Counted from the stretch's first letter, positions 10,963 through 20,440 are shown. The stretch is DNA of 64,000 nucleotides from Nocardioides sp. B-3 (GCF_024703895.1 NZ_CP087968.1:3906001-3970000); one strand, 5' to 3'. Numbers and translations: made by a program. Notes: generated by a model not told the origin, from the sequence alone.

Positions 10963-11657
10963 GGCTCTGCTCAGGGCGTACGACGAACAGCTCCGCCGCG
11001 AGGCCGAGGTGCTCACCGCAACGGACGTCTCTCTCGACGGACCGCTCGTCCGAGGGCGCTTCGACCGGGGCGGGTTCGTCAGCTATCGCGACCTCGACGG
11101 GCTCACCGGCGAGAGCCTCGACGACCTGATCAGAACGCACCGTGGCCCACTTCCGCGACGAGACCGACGTCGACGAGCTCGAGTGGAAGACCCGCGGACA
11201 CGACGCGCCGGCCGACCTGCCCGAGCGACTGGTGGCGGCCGGGCTGCACGCCGAGCCTGAGGAGACGGTCATGATCGGTGAGGCGTCCGCGCTCGCCGTA
11301 CCCGTCGAGGTCCCGGCCGGGGTGACCGTGCGGCGCCTCGATCCCACCAAGCACGCGCACGTCGAGGAATGGGTGGCGGAGGCGGAGGGTTCCGTCGTCG
11401 CAACCGGCCGGCTCGAGGTCGTGCCCGGCACCGAGTTCGCAGGGCTGTGGGGCGGCGCGACGCTCGAGCAGTGGCGCGGTCGTGGGATCTACCGCGCCCC
11501 GGTGTCAGCGCGGGCCCAGTCGGCGATCCAGCGCGGCGTGCGCTACCTGCACTCCGACTGCACCGAGATGTCGCGCCCGATCCTCGAGCGCTCGGGTCTG
11601 TCCAGAGTCACCACCACCACTCCTTTTGTGTGGCGGCGCTCTCCCACCGTCGACTGA
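10952..11657 (+). CDS. GNAT-family acetyltransferase-like protein, frameshifted
   Basis: The N-terminal part is typical of large actinobacterial GNAT proteins (LRAYDEQLRREAEVL; VRGRFDRGGFVSYRDLDG). After a shift near 11138 it continues VAHFRDETDVDELEWKTRGHD. The C-terminal acetyl-CoA-binding part is seen in LWGGATLEQWRGRGIYRA and ARAQSAIQRGVRYLHSDCT. Its start GTG at 10952 overlaps the preceding stop. The stretch between HVEEWV and AEAEGSVVATGRLEV is shorter than I would expect, which hints at an internal deletion. The substrate is unknown. Confidence 0.75.
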
Positions 11658-11676
11658 CCACAGCCATACTGCTCGC

Positions 11677-12459
11677 GTGAAACGTCGCTACCTCGACCAC
11701 GCCAGCGTCCCGGCCTTCGCCCACCGCGGTGGTTCCTACCACCCCGAGATCGAGGGCCCGGAGAACACGATGGCGGCCTTCAGCCATGCCGTCGCCCTCG
11801 GCTACGACTACCTCGAGACCGACGTCCACGTGACCAGAGACGGCGTCCTGCTCGCCTTCCACGACGACGTGCTCGACCGGGTGACCGACAAGACCGGCAG
11901 CATCGCGGAGACGTCGTACGCCGATGTGCAGGCCGCCCTCATCGGGGGACGCGAGCGGGTGCCGACGCTGGCCGAGCTGTTCGAGGCCTTCCCGGACGTG
12001 AAGTTCAACATCGACATCAAGTCGGCCGGCTCGGTGCCGGCTCTCGCGGACTTCATCTCCGAGCACGATGCCCGGGACCGGGTGCTCGTCGGCTCGTTCT
12101 CGGGACGCCGGCTCAACCAGTTCCGCCGGCTCACCGACCGGCGAGTCGCGACGTCGGCACATCCTCGCGAGGTCGCGGCCTACGTCCTGTCCCCCTCGGC
12201 GGCGCTGGCCCGGCTGCTCACGCCGGGGCGACCCGACGCCTTGCAGGTCCCGCACCGCCGGGGGCGACTCACCGTGGCGTCGAGGGGCGTCATCCGTCGC
12301 GCGCACGCCAACGGCGTACAGGTGCATGTGTGGACCATCGATGAACAGGCGGAAATGATCGAGCTGCTCGACCGTGGTGTCGATGGCCTGATCACGGATC
12401 GCACCGACATACTCTGCGACGTGCTGCGATCCCGCGGCCAATGGGAGGACAAGTCATGA
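11677..12459 (+). CDS. Glycerophosphodiester phosphodiesterase
   Basis: This enzyme hydrolyses glycerophosphodiesters to glycerol-3-phosphate and an alcohol. The TIM-barrel catalytic residues are visible: AHRGG (first His), GPENTMAAF (Glu), ETDVHVTRDGVLLAFHDD (Glu-x-Asp and the second His) and FNIDIK. The C-terminal VQVHVWTIDEQAEMIELLDRGVDGLITD is the usual end of the family. It is intact with 260 residues. The GTG at 11677 is the plausible start. No signal peptide is seen, so it is cytoplasmic. Its stop overlaps the transporter start as ATGA. Confidence 0.92.
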   Translation: MKRRYLDHASVPAFAHRGGSYHPEIEGPENTMAAFSHAVALGYDYLETDVHVTRDGVLLAFHDDVLDRVTDKTGSIAETSYADVQAALIGGRERVPTLAELFEAFPDVKFNIDIKSAGSVPALADFISEHDARDRVLVGSFSGRRLNQFRRLTDRRVATSAHPREVAAYVLSPSAALARLLTPGRPDALQVPHRRGRLTVASRGVIRRAHANGVQVHVWTIDEQAEMIELLDRGVDGLITDRTDILCDVLRSRGQWEDKS

Positions 12460-13818
12460 GCAACTCGGTTCCCGGCGGGATCGCCGACCTCAGGCCGCTC
12501 GAGGAGGAGAAGGAGCAGAAGGCCTGGTACTGGTACGACTGGGCCAACAGCGCCTACACGACCACGATCGGCACCGTCTTCTTCGGGCCCTACTTCATCA
12601 ACCTCGCCGAGAACGCGGTGGGCGAGAACGGCCGGTTCCACGTCGGGCCCTTCTCGATGCCCCCGGGATCCCTGTTCTTCTGGCTGATCACGGCCTCCAC
12701 GATCCTCTCGGCCCTCATCCTGCCGCCGCTGGGCGCCTACGCGGACCGCACGGCCAACAAGAAGGGCATGCTCGCCTTCTTCGCTCGGACCGGCGCCGCC
12801 TTCGCCGCCCTGATCTTCTTCGCCACGGGCGACAACTGGCAGCTAGCGGCCGTCGGGATCGTGATGGGCAACCTGTGCTTCAGCGCGGCCGGGGTCGTCA
12901 ACGACTCGATCCTGCCGCTGATCTCCGACGAAGCCAACCGCGACCGCGTCTCGTCGCGGGGCTGGGCCTTCGGCTACCTCGGCGGCGGCCTGCTCCTCGT
13001 CGTCAACCTCGCCGTCTTCCTCGGCCACGACGCCCTCGGCCTCGAGGAGGGCTTCGCCGCCCGTCTGTGCATGCTGTCGGCAGCGGTCTGGTGGGCAGGG
13101 TTCACCGTCATCCCGTTCCTGCGGTTGCGCAATCACCAGCCTGCCGACATCGAGCCAGTCGAGGGCAACGCGATCGTGCGCAGCTTCGGCCAGCTCGCCG
13201 CGACACTGCGCGAGATGAAGAACTACCCGATGGCCCTGACCTTCCTGCTGGCCTACCTGTTCTTCAACGACGGCATCCAGACGGTCATCGCGTCCGCCAG
13301 CGTCTACGGCGCCGAGGAGCTCGGCCACTCCCAGACGATCCTGATCGCCACCATCTTGATGGTGCAGTTCGTGGCCTTCTTCGGAGCGCTGCTCTTCGGC
13401 CGGCTGGCGGCCCGGCAGGGCGCCAAGAAGACGATCCCGGTGGGGCTGGGCATCTGGTGCGTGATCGTCACGATCGCGCTCTTCCTGCCCGCCGGCAACG
13501 TGCCGTTGTTCTTGATCCTCGGCGCCGCCATCGGCATCGTCCTCGGCGGCACCCGGGCCCCTGGCCCGCTCCTACTTCTCGCTGCTGATCCCGCGCGGCA
13601 AGGAGGCTGAATACTTCAGCTTCTACCACGCGATGGACCGCGGCACCTCGTGGTTCGGCACCGCCACCTTCGCGCTCGTGCTGGCCATCACCGACTCCTA
13701 CCGTCCCGCGATCTTCGCGCTCATCGCCTTCTTTGTCGTCGGCGGCTTGCTGCTGACGCGCGTCGACACCGAACGCGGGATCCGCGAGGCCGGAAACGAC
13801 GTCCCGGCCGTCGTCTGA
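12456..13818 (+). CDS. MFS transporter of the Atg22/UMF1 type, one frameshift
   Basis: This is a 12-helix major facilitator of the Atg22-like/UMF1 family (export permeases, often amino-acid related). The N-terminal signature KAWYWYDWANSAYTTTIGTV is diagnostic for the family. Further hydrophobic segments run regularly to the end. A shift near 13555 separates the last helices (SYFSLLIPRGKEAEYFSFYH and the terminal TM pair). The corrected length is about 454 residues. The ATG at 12456 overlaps the glycerophosphodiesterase stop, so the two genes form one operon and the transporter may handle phosphodiester breakdown products; that link is inference. Confidence 0.88.
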
Positions 13819-13848
13819 ACGCTCGTCCGAGACGGACTTCCGTGAACT

Positions 13849-13871
13849 GGCTCACCCCGCAGGGGTGAGCC
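13849..13871 (+). terminator. Strong hairpin after the transporter gene
   Basis: A perfect 10-bp stem (GGCTCACCCC at 13849-13858, GGGGTGAGCC at 13862-13871) with a 3-nt GCA loop lies 31 bp after the transporter stop. No T-run follows; such I-shaped hairpins are common terminators in actinobacteria. Confidence 0.65.
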
Positions 13872-13888
13872 GGGTCTCTGGATTCCCC

Positions 13889-13914
13889 GGAACCTTGCGC
13901 GCACCGCTAACGTT
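13889..13914 (+). promoter_or_regulatory. SigR/SigH-type promoter of rbpA
   Basis: GGAAC at 13889-13893, then an 18-bp spacer, then GTT at 13912-13914. This matches the thiol-stress sigma (SigR/SigH) consensus GGAA(T/C)-N18/19-GTT. In Streptomyces rbpA is a known SigR target, so the match is biologically expected. The site lies about 117 bp upstream of the rbpA ATG. Confidence 0.6.
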
Positions 13915-14030
13915 GATTGAATCGAGACGTAATCGCCGGCCTTCCCGGCGTCAGGACACGCCAGTCCGCCCGTCTCTCTACCGTCCACATCATCCGGACG
14001 GTTTTCATCAGCACACTTGGAGGTGGCTCA

Positions 14031-14421
14031 ATGGCGGAGCGCACGCTACGCGGCGCACGGCTCGGCGGCCAGAGTTTTGAGGACGAGCGCGGCATCGAGT
14101 TTGCCGCTCGTCAGCAGGTCGGCTACCGCTGCGACCACGGTCACGAGTTCGAGATCACGATGTCCGTCGAGGCCGACATCCCCGCAAACTGGGAGTGCCC
14201 GCGCTGCGGCGCGAAGGCACTCAGCACCGCCGGCATCCTGCCCGAGGTGAAGGTCGAGAAGCCGGCTCGCACGCACTGGGACATGCTCCCGGAGCGCCGT
14301 TCGACCCGGGGAGCTCGAGGACATCCTCAAGGAGCGCCTCGACCTGCTCCGTGGCGGTCAGATCGGTCCGGCGCACCTGCACCGGGCCAACGCCAAGAAG
14401 CGCAAGGCAGCATCTGCCTGA
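14031..14421 (+). CDS. rbpA: RNA polymerase-binding protein RbpA
   Basis: RbpA binds RNA polymerase and the principal sigma factor and stabilises the open complex; it is specific to actinobacteria. The N-terminus MAERTLRGARLGGQSFE is typical. The zinc-ribbon-like core has CDHGHEFEITMSVEAD and WECPRCGAKAL, followed by KPARTHWDMLPERRS, part of the sigma-interacting end. An extra G near 14311 shifts the frame; the corrected tail reads ELEDILKERLDLLRGGQIG and ends KKRKAASA at 14421. The length is about 129 residues, as expected. The last codons lie inside the first unit of a 57-bp tandem repeat. Confidence 0.93.
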
Positions 14422-14561
14422 CCCGCCCCAACACCGGGAAGGCTCAGTGCCAAGAAGCGCAAGGCAGCATCTGCCTGACCCGCCCCAACACCGGGAAGGC
14501 TCAGTGCCAAGAAGCGCAAGGCAGCATCTGCCTGACCCTCCCCGCACCGGGAAGGTTCAGT
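14392..14561. repeat. Three tandem copies of a 57-bp unit over the rbpA 3' end
   Basis: Copies lie at 14392-14448, 14449-14505 and 14506-14561. The first two are identical; the third is 56 bp and differs in its second half (ACCCTCCCCGCACC for ACCCGCCCCAACACC, and GGTTCAG for GGCTCAG). Each unit repeats the final rbpA codons including the TGA and contains a small hairpin (AGGCAG-CAT-CTGCCT). Only the third copy's right edge joins the fxsA 3' end. The copies are not CRISPR-like because there are no spacers. Confidence 0.95.
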
Positions 14562-15044
14562 CGACCACTTCGCCCTCCACCACGGACCCGTCAGGGTTCG
14601 GGTGGGGGGCGTTGTTGATTTCCGGGGCCGGTTCGAGGCATGTACGCCGCCGCGCCGGCGCCCACCAGCCGGCGGGTCACCACCCCGGTCAGTGCCCGGC
14701 GGGCCGGGGGTCGCGTGAACGGCAGGATCAGCACGATGCCGAGCAGGTCGGTGACGAAGCCCGGGGTCAGCATGAGCGTGCCGCCGATCAGGATCAGCGC
14801 GCCGTCGGCCAGCTCCCCGGCCGGCATCTGGCCGCTGTTCAGCGCACTGCGCAGGGCTGCGAAGGCGCGACCGCCCTCCCGTCGGATCAGCCAGGGTGCC
14901 CGGGATGCTGTCGGCGATCAGCAGCAGGATCGTCCACCACGCACCGATCACCTGCCCGACCCGGATGAGCACGAAGATCTCGACCGGGGGCACGACCACG
15001 AAGGCCACCGGGAGCAGCCAGCCGGGGATCCTGCGTCGCGTCAT
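14557..15044 (-). CDS. fxsA: FxsA family membrane protein, frameshifted
   Basis: This is a small membrane protein of the FxsA family (named for relief of phage F exclusion in E. coli; role otherwise unclear). The N-terminus LLPVAFVVVPPVEIFVLIRV and the C-terminal GGTLMLTPGFVTDLLGIVLI are family hallmarks. Shifts are needed near 14880 (between IADSIPG and the GGRAFAALR helix) and near 14600. The corrected C-terminus ends VVEGEVVD at 14557, 1 to 5 bp inside the tandem repeat that ends rbpA, so the convergent genes nearly touch. The ATG at 15044 overlaps the ppm1 stop. Confidence 0.82.
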
Positions 15045-15827
15045 GCGGTCCTCCCGCGTGAGCCCTTCCGGCCCTTGCGCCGGTGCAGCGCCCGGCGCAC
15101 CTGCTGACGGCGCTCGTGCAGGCCCCAGACGGTGATCTTCTTCAGCGACTCGCTGGCGACCCGGCCGCTCATCTTGGAGTCGCCGCGCACGCGCTCGATG
15201 AACTCGATGGGCACCTCGGCGACGGCGAGCCCGGCCATGATGGTGCGGTAGGCCATGTCGGTCTGGAAGACATAGCCCGTGGACGTGACGGACGCGAGGT
15301 CGATCTTCTCCAGCGTGTGCTTGCGGAAGAGGCGGAAGCCGGCAGTGGCGTCCTTCACGCCCATGCCGAGCAGCAGCCGCACGTAGATGTTGCCGCCGCG
15401 CGAGAGGAGCTCGCGTCGTCGTGGCCAGTTCACGATCGAGCCACCGGGCACGTAGCGCGAGCCGATCACCGGGTCTGCCGAACCGAGCGCCGTCAGCAAT
15501 CGGTGCAGCTGCTCGGGCTGGTGCGAGCCGTCCGCGTCCATCTCCCCCGATGACGTCGTAGCCCTGCTCGAGTGCCACCGCGAAGCCGTGGAGGTAGGCG
15601 GCGCCAAGGCCCCCCTTCGCCGTACGGTGCAGGACCTGCACCCGGGGATCGGCGGCCGCCAGCGCATCGGCGATGTCCCCGGTGCCGTCGGGCGAGTTGT
15701 CGTCGACGACCGGGATGTCGACGTCGGGCTGCGCCGCGCGCAGTCGCCCGACGATGAGCTCCGGGTTGGTGGCCTCGTTGAAGGTGGGGATCACCATCAC
15801 AACTCGACCAAGCTCGGCTGTGCTCAC
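15041..15827 (-). CDS. ppm1: Polyprenol-phosphate mannosyltransferase (Ppm1-like GT2), one frameshift
   Basis: This GT-A fold glycosyltransferase makes polyprenyl-phospho-mannose from GDP-mannose at the inner membrane face, the donor for lipoglycan and glycoprotein mannosylation. It shows VVMVIPTFNEATNPELIVGR, VVDDNSPDGTGDIAD (nucleotide-binding Asp residues), and after a shift near 15545 the metal-binding DAD motif in EMDADGSHQPEQL. GSRYVPGGSIVNWPRRRELL follows. There are no transmembrane segments. It starts at the GTG at 15827, 10 bp after lnt. In Mycobacterium tuberculosis the same two activities are fused in one Ppm1 polypeptide next to rbpA. Confidence 0.9.
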
Positions 15828-15837
15828 TGGTCTCCCC

Positions 15838-17346
15838 TCACGTGTTCAGGTTGTGGTCAGGCGAATCTTGCCGTTCCTTCCGACGATACGTGACCAGAAT
15901 GAATGCAAGAGAAACAATCGTGGCGCCCACGATGACGCGACCCGGCCACGGCCCCAACCACACGGCCGGGGTGAGCTCGTCCGCGAGGGTCACGTCCCCG
16001 ACCACGACGCTGCGGGTGCGGGGGCGACCGACTCGACGACATTGCCGTCGGGCCCGATGATCCCCGAGAGGCCGTTGATGGCGGCGACGACGACGTAGCG
16101 CCCGGTCTCGATCGCCCGCAGCCGGCTGATCTCGAACTGCTGGTCGATCTGGGCGGTGTTGATGAACATGGCGTTGCTCGTCTGCACGGTGATCAGTTGT
16201 CCGCCATTGGCGACCCGGCCGTGGATCGCATCGTCGTAGGAGACGTCGAAGCAGATCGCGTCGGCCACCCCCGGCACCGGCGATCCGCAGCGGTTCGAGG
16301 CTCGTCCCGGCCGCCATGTCGCGTGGGATCAGCGCGAGCTGGCCATAGGTGTCGGGGATGAACGAACCTCGGTAGGGGATGTATTCGCCGTACGGCACGG
16401 GATGGCGCTTCGTGTAACGGTCTCCCCCGCCGACCTCGGGCTGCCAGACGATCCCCCGGTTGAGGACTTCCTTCTCCCGGCTCGAGTTGACCATCCCGCC
16501 GACGAGGATCGGCACCCCGATCGCGTCCGAGGCCTGCGTGATCTCCGCGCGGGTCTCGACATCGGTGAAGGGGTCGACGGCGGTGGAGTTCTCCGACCAG
16601 ACCACCATGTCAACCGGCTCCCCCGACTCGGCCAGCTCGACCGTCGTGTCTGAGAACGCTCGGGTGATCTCGCGGTAGTGCGCCAGCACGTCCGTGCCGT
16701 CGCCGGGCACGTCGGCCTGCACGGCCGCGATCGTCATCGTGCGTCCCCGCTCGAGGTCGTACGGCGCCAGCGACGGCACGCAGGTCACGGCGACCAGCGC
16801 AGCAGCGCCCGGGGCTGCGGCCACCGGGCGCCGGAGCCGGGTGGTCAACAGCCGGGCCGGGAACGTGCCCGTCAAGGCGATGAGCAGGCTGGCGCCGGTC
16901 ATCCCGATCCACGGGAGCGTGGCTGCCCACGCCGTGTCGGCGGTGGCGAAGGACAGACGACCCCGTGTGAGGCCGCCGAACGGCCGGGCGCCGCGCCCGG
17001 TCTCGACGCTGACCCGGGCGAAAGCGGTCCACACCGGCCACCCGCGCAGGCGGGTGACGGCGGCGATCGCCATACCCAACGGGGCGAAGTAGATCGACTG
17101 CACCACGGTGAGTGCTCCCCACGCGTCCGGCCCGACGACGCGCAGCCACCACAGGAGACCACCGAAGAACGCCAGTCCGAACAGCCACCCGATGAGGGCG
17201 CCCGCCCGCAGGCGACGGCCGCGGACGCAGAGCACGAGGATCGCGATCCCGACCGGCATGGCGGGCGCGAACCCGACTGGCGCGAAGCCGGCCGACAGCA
17301 CCACTCCGCCGAGCAGGGCAGCGACGCAGCGGATCAACACGCGCAC
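15838..17346 (-). CDS. lnt: Apolipoprotein N-acyltransferase, frameshifted
   Basis: Lnt adds the third acyl chain to bacterial lipoproteins. Six or so hydrophobic segments fill residues 5-200, and a nitrilase-like domain follows. The nitrilase triad is visible: Glu in VVWSENSTAVD, Lys in YTKRHPVPYGEYIP, and Cys in ICFDVSYDD. The gene shifts frame near 16285 (an extra G in a G-run) and near 16010; the tail VTLADELTPAVWLGPWPGR and a final TM helix end at 15838. The corrected length is about 502 residues. The start is a GTG at 17346. It leads the lnt-ppm1-fxsA operon. Confidence 0.92.
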   Translation of the reverse strand: MRVLIRCVAALLGGVVLSAGFAPVGFAPAMPVGIAILVLCVRGRRLRAGALIGWLFGLAFFGGLLWWLRVVGPDAWGALTVVQSIYFAPLGMAIAAVTRLRGWPVWTAFARVSVETGRGARPFGGLTRGRLSFATADTAWAATLPWIGMTGASLLIALTGTFPARLLTTRLRRPVAAAPGAAALVAVTCVPSLAPYDLERGRTMTIAAVQADVPGDGTDVLAHYREITRAFSDTTVELAESGEPVDMVVWSENSTAVDPFTDVETRAEITQASDAIGVPILVGGMVNSSREKEVLNRGIVWQPEVGGGDRYTKRHPVPYGEYIPYRGSFIPDTYGQLALIPRDMAAGTSLEPLRIAGAGGGRRDLLRRLLRRCDPRPGRQWRTTDHRADEQRHVHQHRPDRPAVRDQPAAGDRDRALRRRRRHQRPLGDHRARRQCRRVGRPRTRSVVVGDVTLADELTPAVWLGPWPGRVIVGATIVSLAFILVTYRRKERQDSPDHNLNT

Positions 17347-17698
17347 ACGCTAGCCGCTCGCACCTGCAGTGGAACGGGAGGTGCGCACACCCTTCGGACC
17401 AACCCACTGAACGCTGGCTGCGCACGGCGGGAAGTTGTCTACGGAGCGAGCGCCCCTCCCGTGTCCACCCTCATGGTGCGAGACCGACCTCCGTGAACCA
17501 GAACGGCTGAGGATGCTGGCACCACACCCCCCGATCCGGCCACTCGGACGTCGGTCCGCCATCCATGATCTGCACGGGCGGACCACGGAACACTGACTCC
17601 GAGAAGTCCGCCTGTCAACGGCCCCCTGACCTGCGACAACGCGTCTTCGCAGGTCAGAGCCGCGCCTGCACGGCGCAAGTTCCTTGGAAAAACATCGG
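17347..17698. other. Gap without a recognisable gene between lnt and the kal terminator
   Basis: I found no convincing gene in this 352-bp stretch. Open frames on both strands lack family features and have irregular third-position composition. The lnt promoter must lie here. It holds one 11-bp inverted repeat (17626-17657), listed separately. Confidence 0.6.
17626..17657. repeat. 11-bp inverted repeat upstream of lnt and downstream of kal
   Basis: CTGACCTGCGA (17626-17636) and TCGCAGGTCAG (17647-17657) are perfect inverted arms with a 10-nt loop. It lies between the kal terminator and the lnt start, so it could be a second terminator hairpin or an operator for lnt. Confidence 0.6.
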
Positions 17699-17703
17699 AA
17701 AAT

Positions 17704-17728
17704 CGGCGTGTCGGTGCATGACACGCCG
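17704..17728 (-). terminator. Rho-independent terminator of the kdd-kamDE-kal operon
   Basis: A 9-bp perfect stem (CGGCGTGTC at 17704-17712 and GACACGCCG at 17720-17728, 7-nt loop) lies 6 bp beyond the kal stop. In the minus-strand transcript it is followed by ATTTTCC, a short U-run, then another U-rich stretch. Confidence 0.8.
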
Positions 17729-17734
17729 CAAGAT

Positions 17735-18140
17735 CTACTCGTTCGATGGCGTCGGCGGGACGACCACGGTCCCGGTGGCCGTCGTGGCCACCTCGGGAGG
17801 CGACAGCGTGCTGGCCGCGCCGGGCGCCTCGGGCGTCGCTGCGCCGCGCGCGACCACGCTGACGACGAAGTCCATGACCCGGCTCCGGGTGCCGGCCCGG
17901 ACCAGGGGTGGCTGTGATCTCGAGGACATCGCCGGCGCGCACGGGCGCCTTGAACTGGACGTCGGAGTAGGACGCGAAGAGCCCCTCATCGCCGTCCAGC
18001 TGGATGCACAGCTCGGTGGCGACGTCGCCGAAGAGGCCGAGGCTGTAGGCGCCGTCGACGAGGTTGCCGGCGTAGTGCGCGTGGCTGTAGGGGACGTAGC
18101 GGCGGTGCGTGACGGTGGTGCCGATGCGGCTGTCGCTCAT
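17735..18140 (-). CDS. kal: 3-aminobutyryl-CoA ammonia-lyase (hotdog fold), one frameshift
   Basis: Kal removes ammonia from L-3-aminobutyryl-CoA to give crotonyl-CoA in lysine breakdown through beta-lysine. The sequence starts DSRIGTTVTHRRYVPYSHAHYAGNLVDGA and continues with LFGDVATELCIQLDGDEGLF, a hotdog-fold pattern. A shift near 17910 joins FKAPVRAGDVLEITATP to the tail VRAGTRSRVMDFVVSVVAR. The corrected protein is about 134 residues. Its ATG at 18140 overlaps the kamE stop (ATGA), so it is the last gene of the operon. The name rests on the kam neighbourhood plus the fold. Confidence 0.82.
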
Positions 18141-18874
18141 GAGGCAGTCCCGGTGGTGAGGCGGTGGACGATGAAGGAGGCGACCTCGCCGGGTGTCGTG
18201 CCACGGCTGAAGACGCGGTCGACCCCGAGCTCGTCCGCCATCGTCTCATCGAAGCGCGGACCACCGACGACGAGCAGCGGACGCTTGGCGGCCGGGTAGG
18301 ACTCGCGGAAGGCCGCCGACATCTCGCGGGTGTTGAGCAGGTGCGCGTCGCGCTGGGTGACGACCTGCGAGACGAGGACGGCGTCGGCCTTCTCCTCGCG
18401 GGCCGCCTCGACGAGGTCGGGCACGGAGACCTGTGCGCCCGGGTTCACGACCTTGACCTCGCGGTAGTACTCCAGACCCTTCTCCCCCGCGAATCCCTTG
18501 ATGTTGAGGATCGCGTCAATGCCGACGGTGTGGGCGTCGGTGCCGATGCAGGCACCGACCACGACCATCCGGCGACGCAGGGTCCGCTTGATGGACGCGT
18601 TGGCCTCCTTCGGCGTCAGCAACGGGTAGTCGCGCTCGACGATCTCGACCTTGCTGGGATCGACGAGGTGGTTGACCCGGCCGTAGACGACGAAGAACGT
18701 GAAGTCGGGACCCATCGCCTTGGAGTGGACGACCATCGCCGGGTCCATGCCCATCTTGTTGGCCAGCTGGGCCGCGGCTCCCTCGGCGACCTTGGAGTGC
18801 GCCATCGGGAGCGTGAAGGACAGCTGGACCATGCCGTCGCCGGTCGTGTCGCCGTACGGACGAATGAGGCTCAT
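18137..18874 (-). CDS. kamE: Lysine 5,6-aminomutase beta subunit (B12- and PLP-binding)
   Basis: KamE with KamD moves the terminal amino group of beta-lysine or lysine using adenosylcobalamin and PLP. The cobalamin motif DAHTVG has the axial His at 115, and Lys126 lies 11 residues later, the same spacing as the His/PLP-lysine pair known in the clostridial enzyme. SQVVTQRDAHLLNTREM and VVGGPRFDETMADELGVDRV complete the Rossmann B12 domain. It is intact at 245 residues. It begins at the ATG at 18874, overlapping the kamD stop, and its own stop overlaps kal. Confidence 0.95.
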   Translation of the reverse strand: MSLIRPYGDTTGDGMVQLSFTLPMAHSKVAEGAAAQLANKMGMDPAMVVHSKAMGPDFTFFVVYGRVNHLVDPSKVEIVERDYPLLTPKEANASIKRTLRRRMVVVGACIGTDAHTVGIDAILNIKGFAGEKGLEYYREVKVVNPGAQVSVPDLVEAAREEKADAVLVSQVVTQRDAHLLNTREMSAAFRESYPAAKRPLLVVGGPRFDETMADELGVDRVFSRGTTPGEVASFIVHRLTTGTAS

Positions 18875-20440
18875 CGGTCGCCTTCCGGGATCTCGGTGGC
18901 GGGGTTGTAGTAGTCGCGGGCCTTCTTCGCGACGCCGTCCAGCCCGCGGCCCCTGTCGGCGGGGCGCTTCATCAGGCCGAAGGTGCCGTCGGCGATCGCG
19001 TCGAGCAGGCCGTCGGGGTGGCCCTCGATGTCCTTGAGCAGCTGGATGGAGTCGCCCGGGACCTCCCGGGGCCCGGTTGACGATGAAGCCGCCCGGTTTC
19101 GGGGAGAAGTCCTCGTGCAGGTTGCCGGCGGCGTTCATGACGTAGCGGACGTTCTGCAGGGCGAGGTCACGGTCGGAGAGCCGGGGCGTCACCACGGCTT
19201 CGGTCATCATCCCGACGAGCAGGATGCCCCGGTCGGTCAGGGCACCGACGAGGTTGAAGAAGCCGTCGAGGAGATAGCCCTTGAACACGTCGCCGGTCAT
19301 GTGGCGTGTCGGCGGCATCCACTTGAGCGGCGCCTTCGGGAACAGGTCGCGCGCGAGCATCGCGTGGGCGAGCTCGAGGCGGAACGAGTCGGGCACCTCG
19401 GGGTCGATCTCGAACGCGTGGCCGAGGCCGAGCTGCCAGTCCTCGAGGCCGGCCTCCTTGGCGAAGTACTCGTTGAGGAGCTGGCTGGTCGTGACCGTGT
19501 GCGCGGCGTCGACCGCGTCGGCGGTGGTGAGGTAGTTGTCCTCGCCGGTGTTGATGATGATGCCGGCGCGGTGGACTCGGCGGCTGAAGCGCTGGTCGAC
19601 AAAGGTGCGGATCGGGTTGATGTCGCGGAAGAGGATCCCGTACATCGAGTCGTTGAGCATCATGTCGAGCCGCTCGAGGCCGGCCAGTGCCGCGATCTCG
19701 GGCATGCACAGGCCACTCGCGTAGTTGGTCAGCCGGACGTGGCGGCCGAGCTCCTTGCTCGTCTCGTCCGGGGCCGCACGCATGAGGCGGAAGTTCTCCT
19801 GCGTGGCGTAGGTCCCGGCGAAGCCCTCACGGGTCGCGCCCTCCGGCACGAAGTCGAGCAGGCTCTGGCCGGTGCTGCGGATGACGGCAATGACGTCGGC
19901 GCCCTCGCGGGCGGCGTTCTGCGCCTGCGGGATGTCCTCGTAGATGTCGCCGGTGGCGACGATGAGGTAGATCCATGGCTTGCGCGGTGCATCGCCGACC
20001 TTGGCGATCATTCGCTCGCGCTCGACGCGACGCCGGTCGATCTGCTTGATGCCCTTCGCGACGGCCTTGTGGGCCGCGGCTCGTGCCCTCACCTCGTCGC
20101 TGCCGTCCGGGAGGCGGAACGTGATCGAGCCGGCGGAGGCCTTCTGCGCGAGCGTCTCGAGGTCGTCGGCCTCGCCGCGGACCAGCGCGTCCCACACCGG
20201 GAGCGCCGGGCCGTGCTCGAGACCCACGTCGGCGCGCACCACGTCGGCGAGCCGGTTGACCCGGGGCGTGCCCTCGGAGTCGGCGCCGGCCAGCCCTGCG
20301 AGCCGCAGAGTGGCGCGCTCGACGGAGACGGTGGTGTGCTTCTTCGCGGTGTTGACGATCGGCTTGCCGACGCGTCGCGCCAGCGTGCGCGCCTCGCGGA
20401 TCTGCGCGGTGTCGAGGCCGAGCTTGCCGGTGGTCTTCAC
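18871..20440 (-). CDS. kamD: Lysine 5,6-aminomutase alpha subunit, one frameshift
   Basis: This is the large TIM-barrel subunit of the B12/PLP aminomutase that converts beta-lysine to 3,5-diaminohexanoate. The product of about 523 residues includes MIAKVGDAPRKPWIYLIVA, GDIYEDIPQAQNAAREGADV, IAVIRSTGQSLLDFVPEG and MNAAGNLHEDFSPKPGGF, all typical. One shift near 19075 separates the last 65 residues, which end YYNPATEIPEGDR. The GTG at 20440 overlaps the kdd stop and the 3' end overlaps kamE. The overlap chain shows tight co-expression of the two subunits. Confidence 0.94.

Noticed and set aside
14392..14561. CRISPR-like repeat array
   Set aside because: The units are tandem without spacers and contain rbpA coding sequence.
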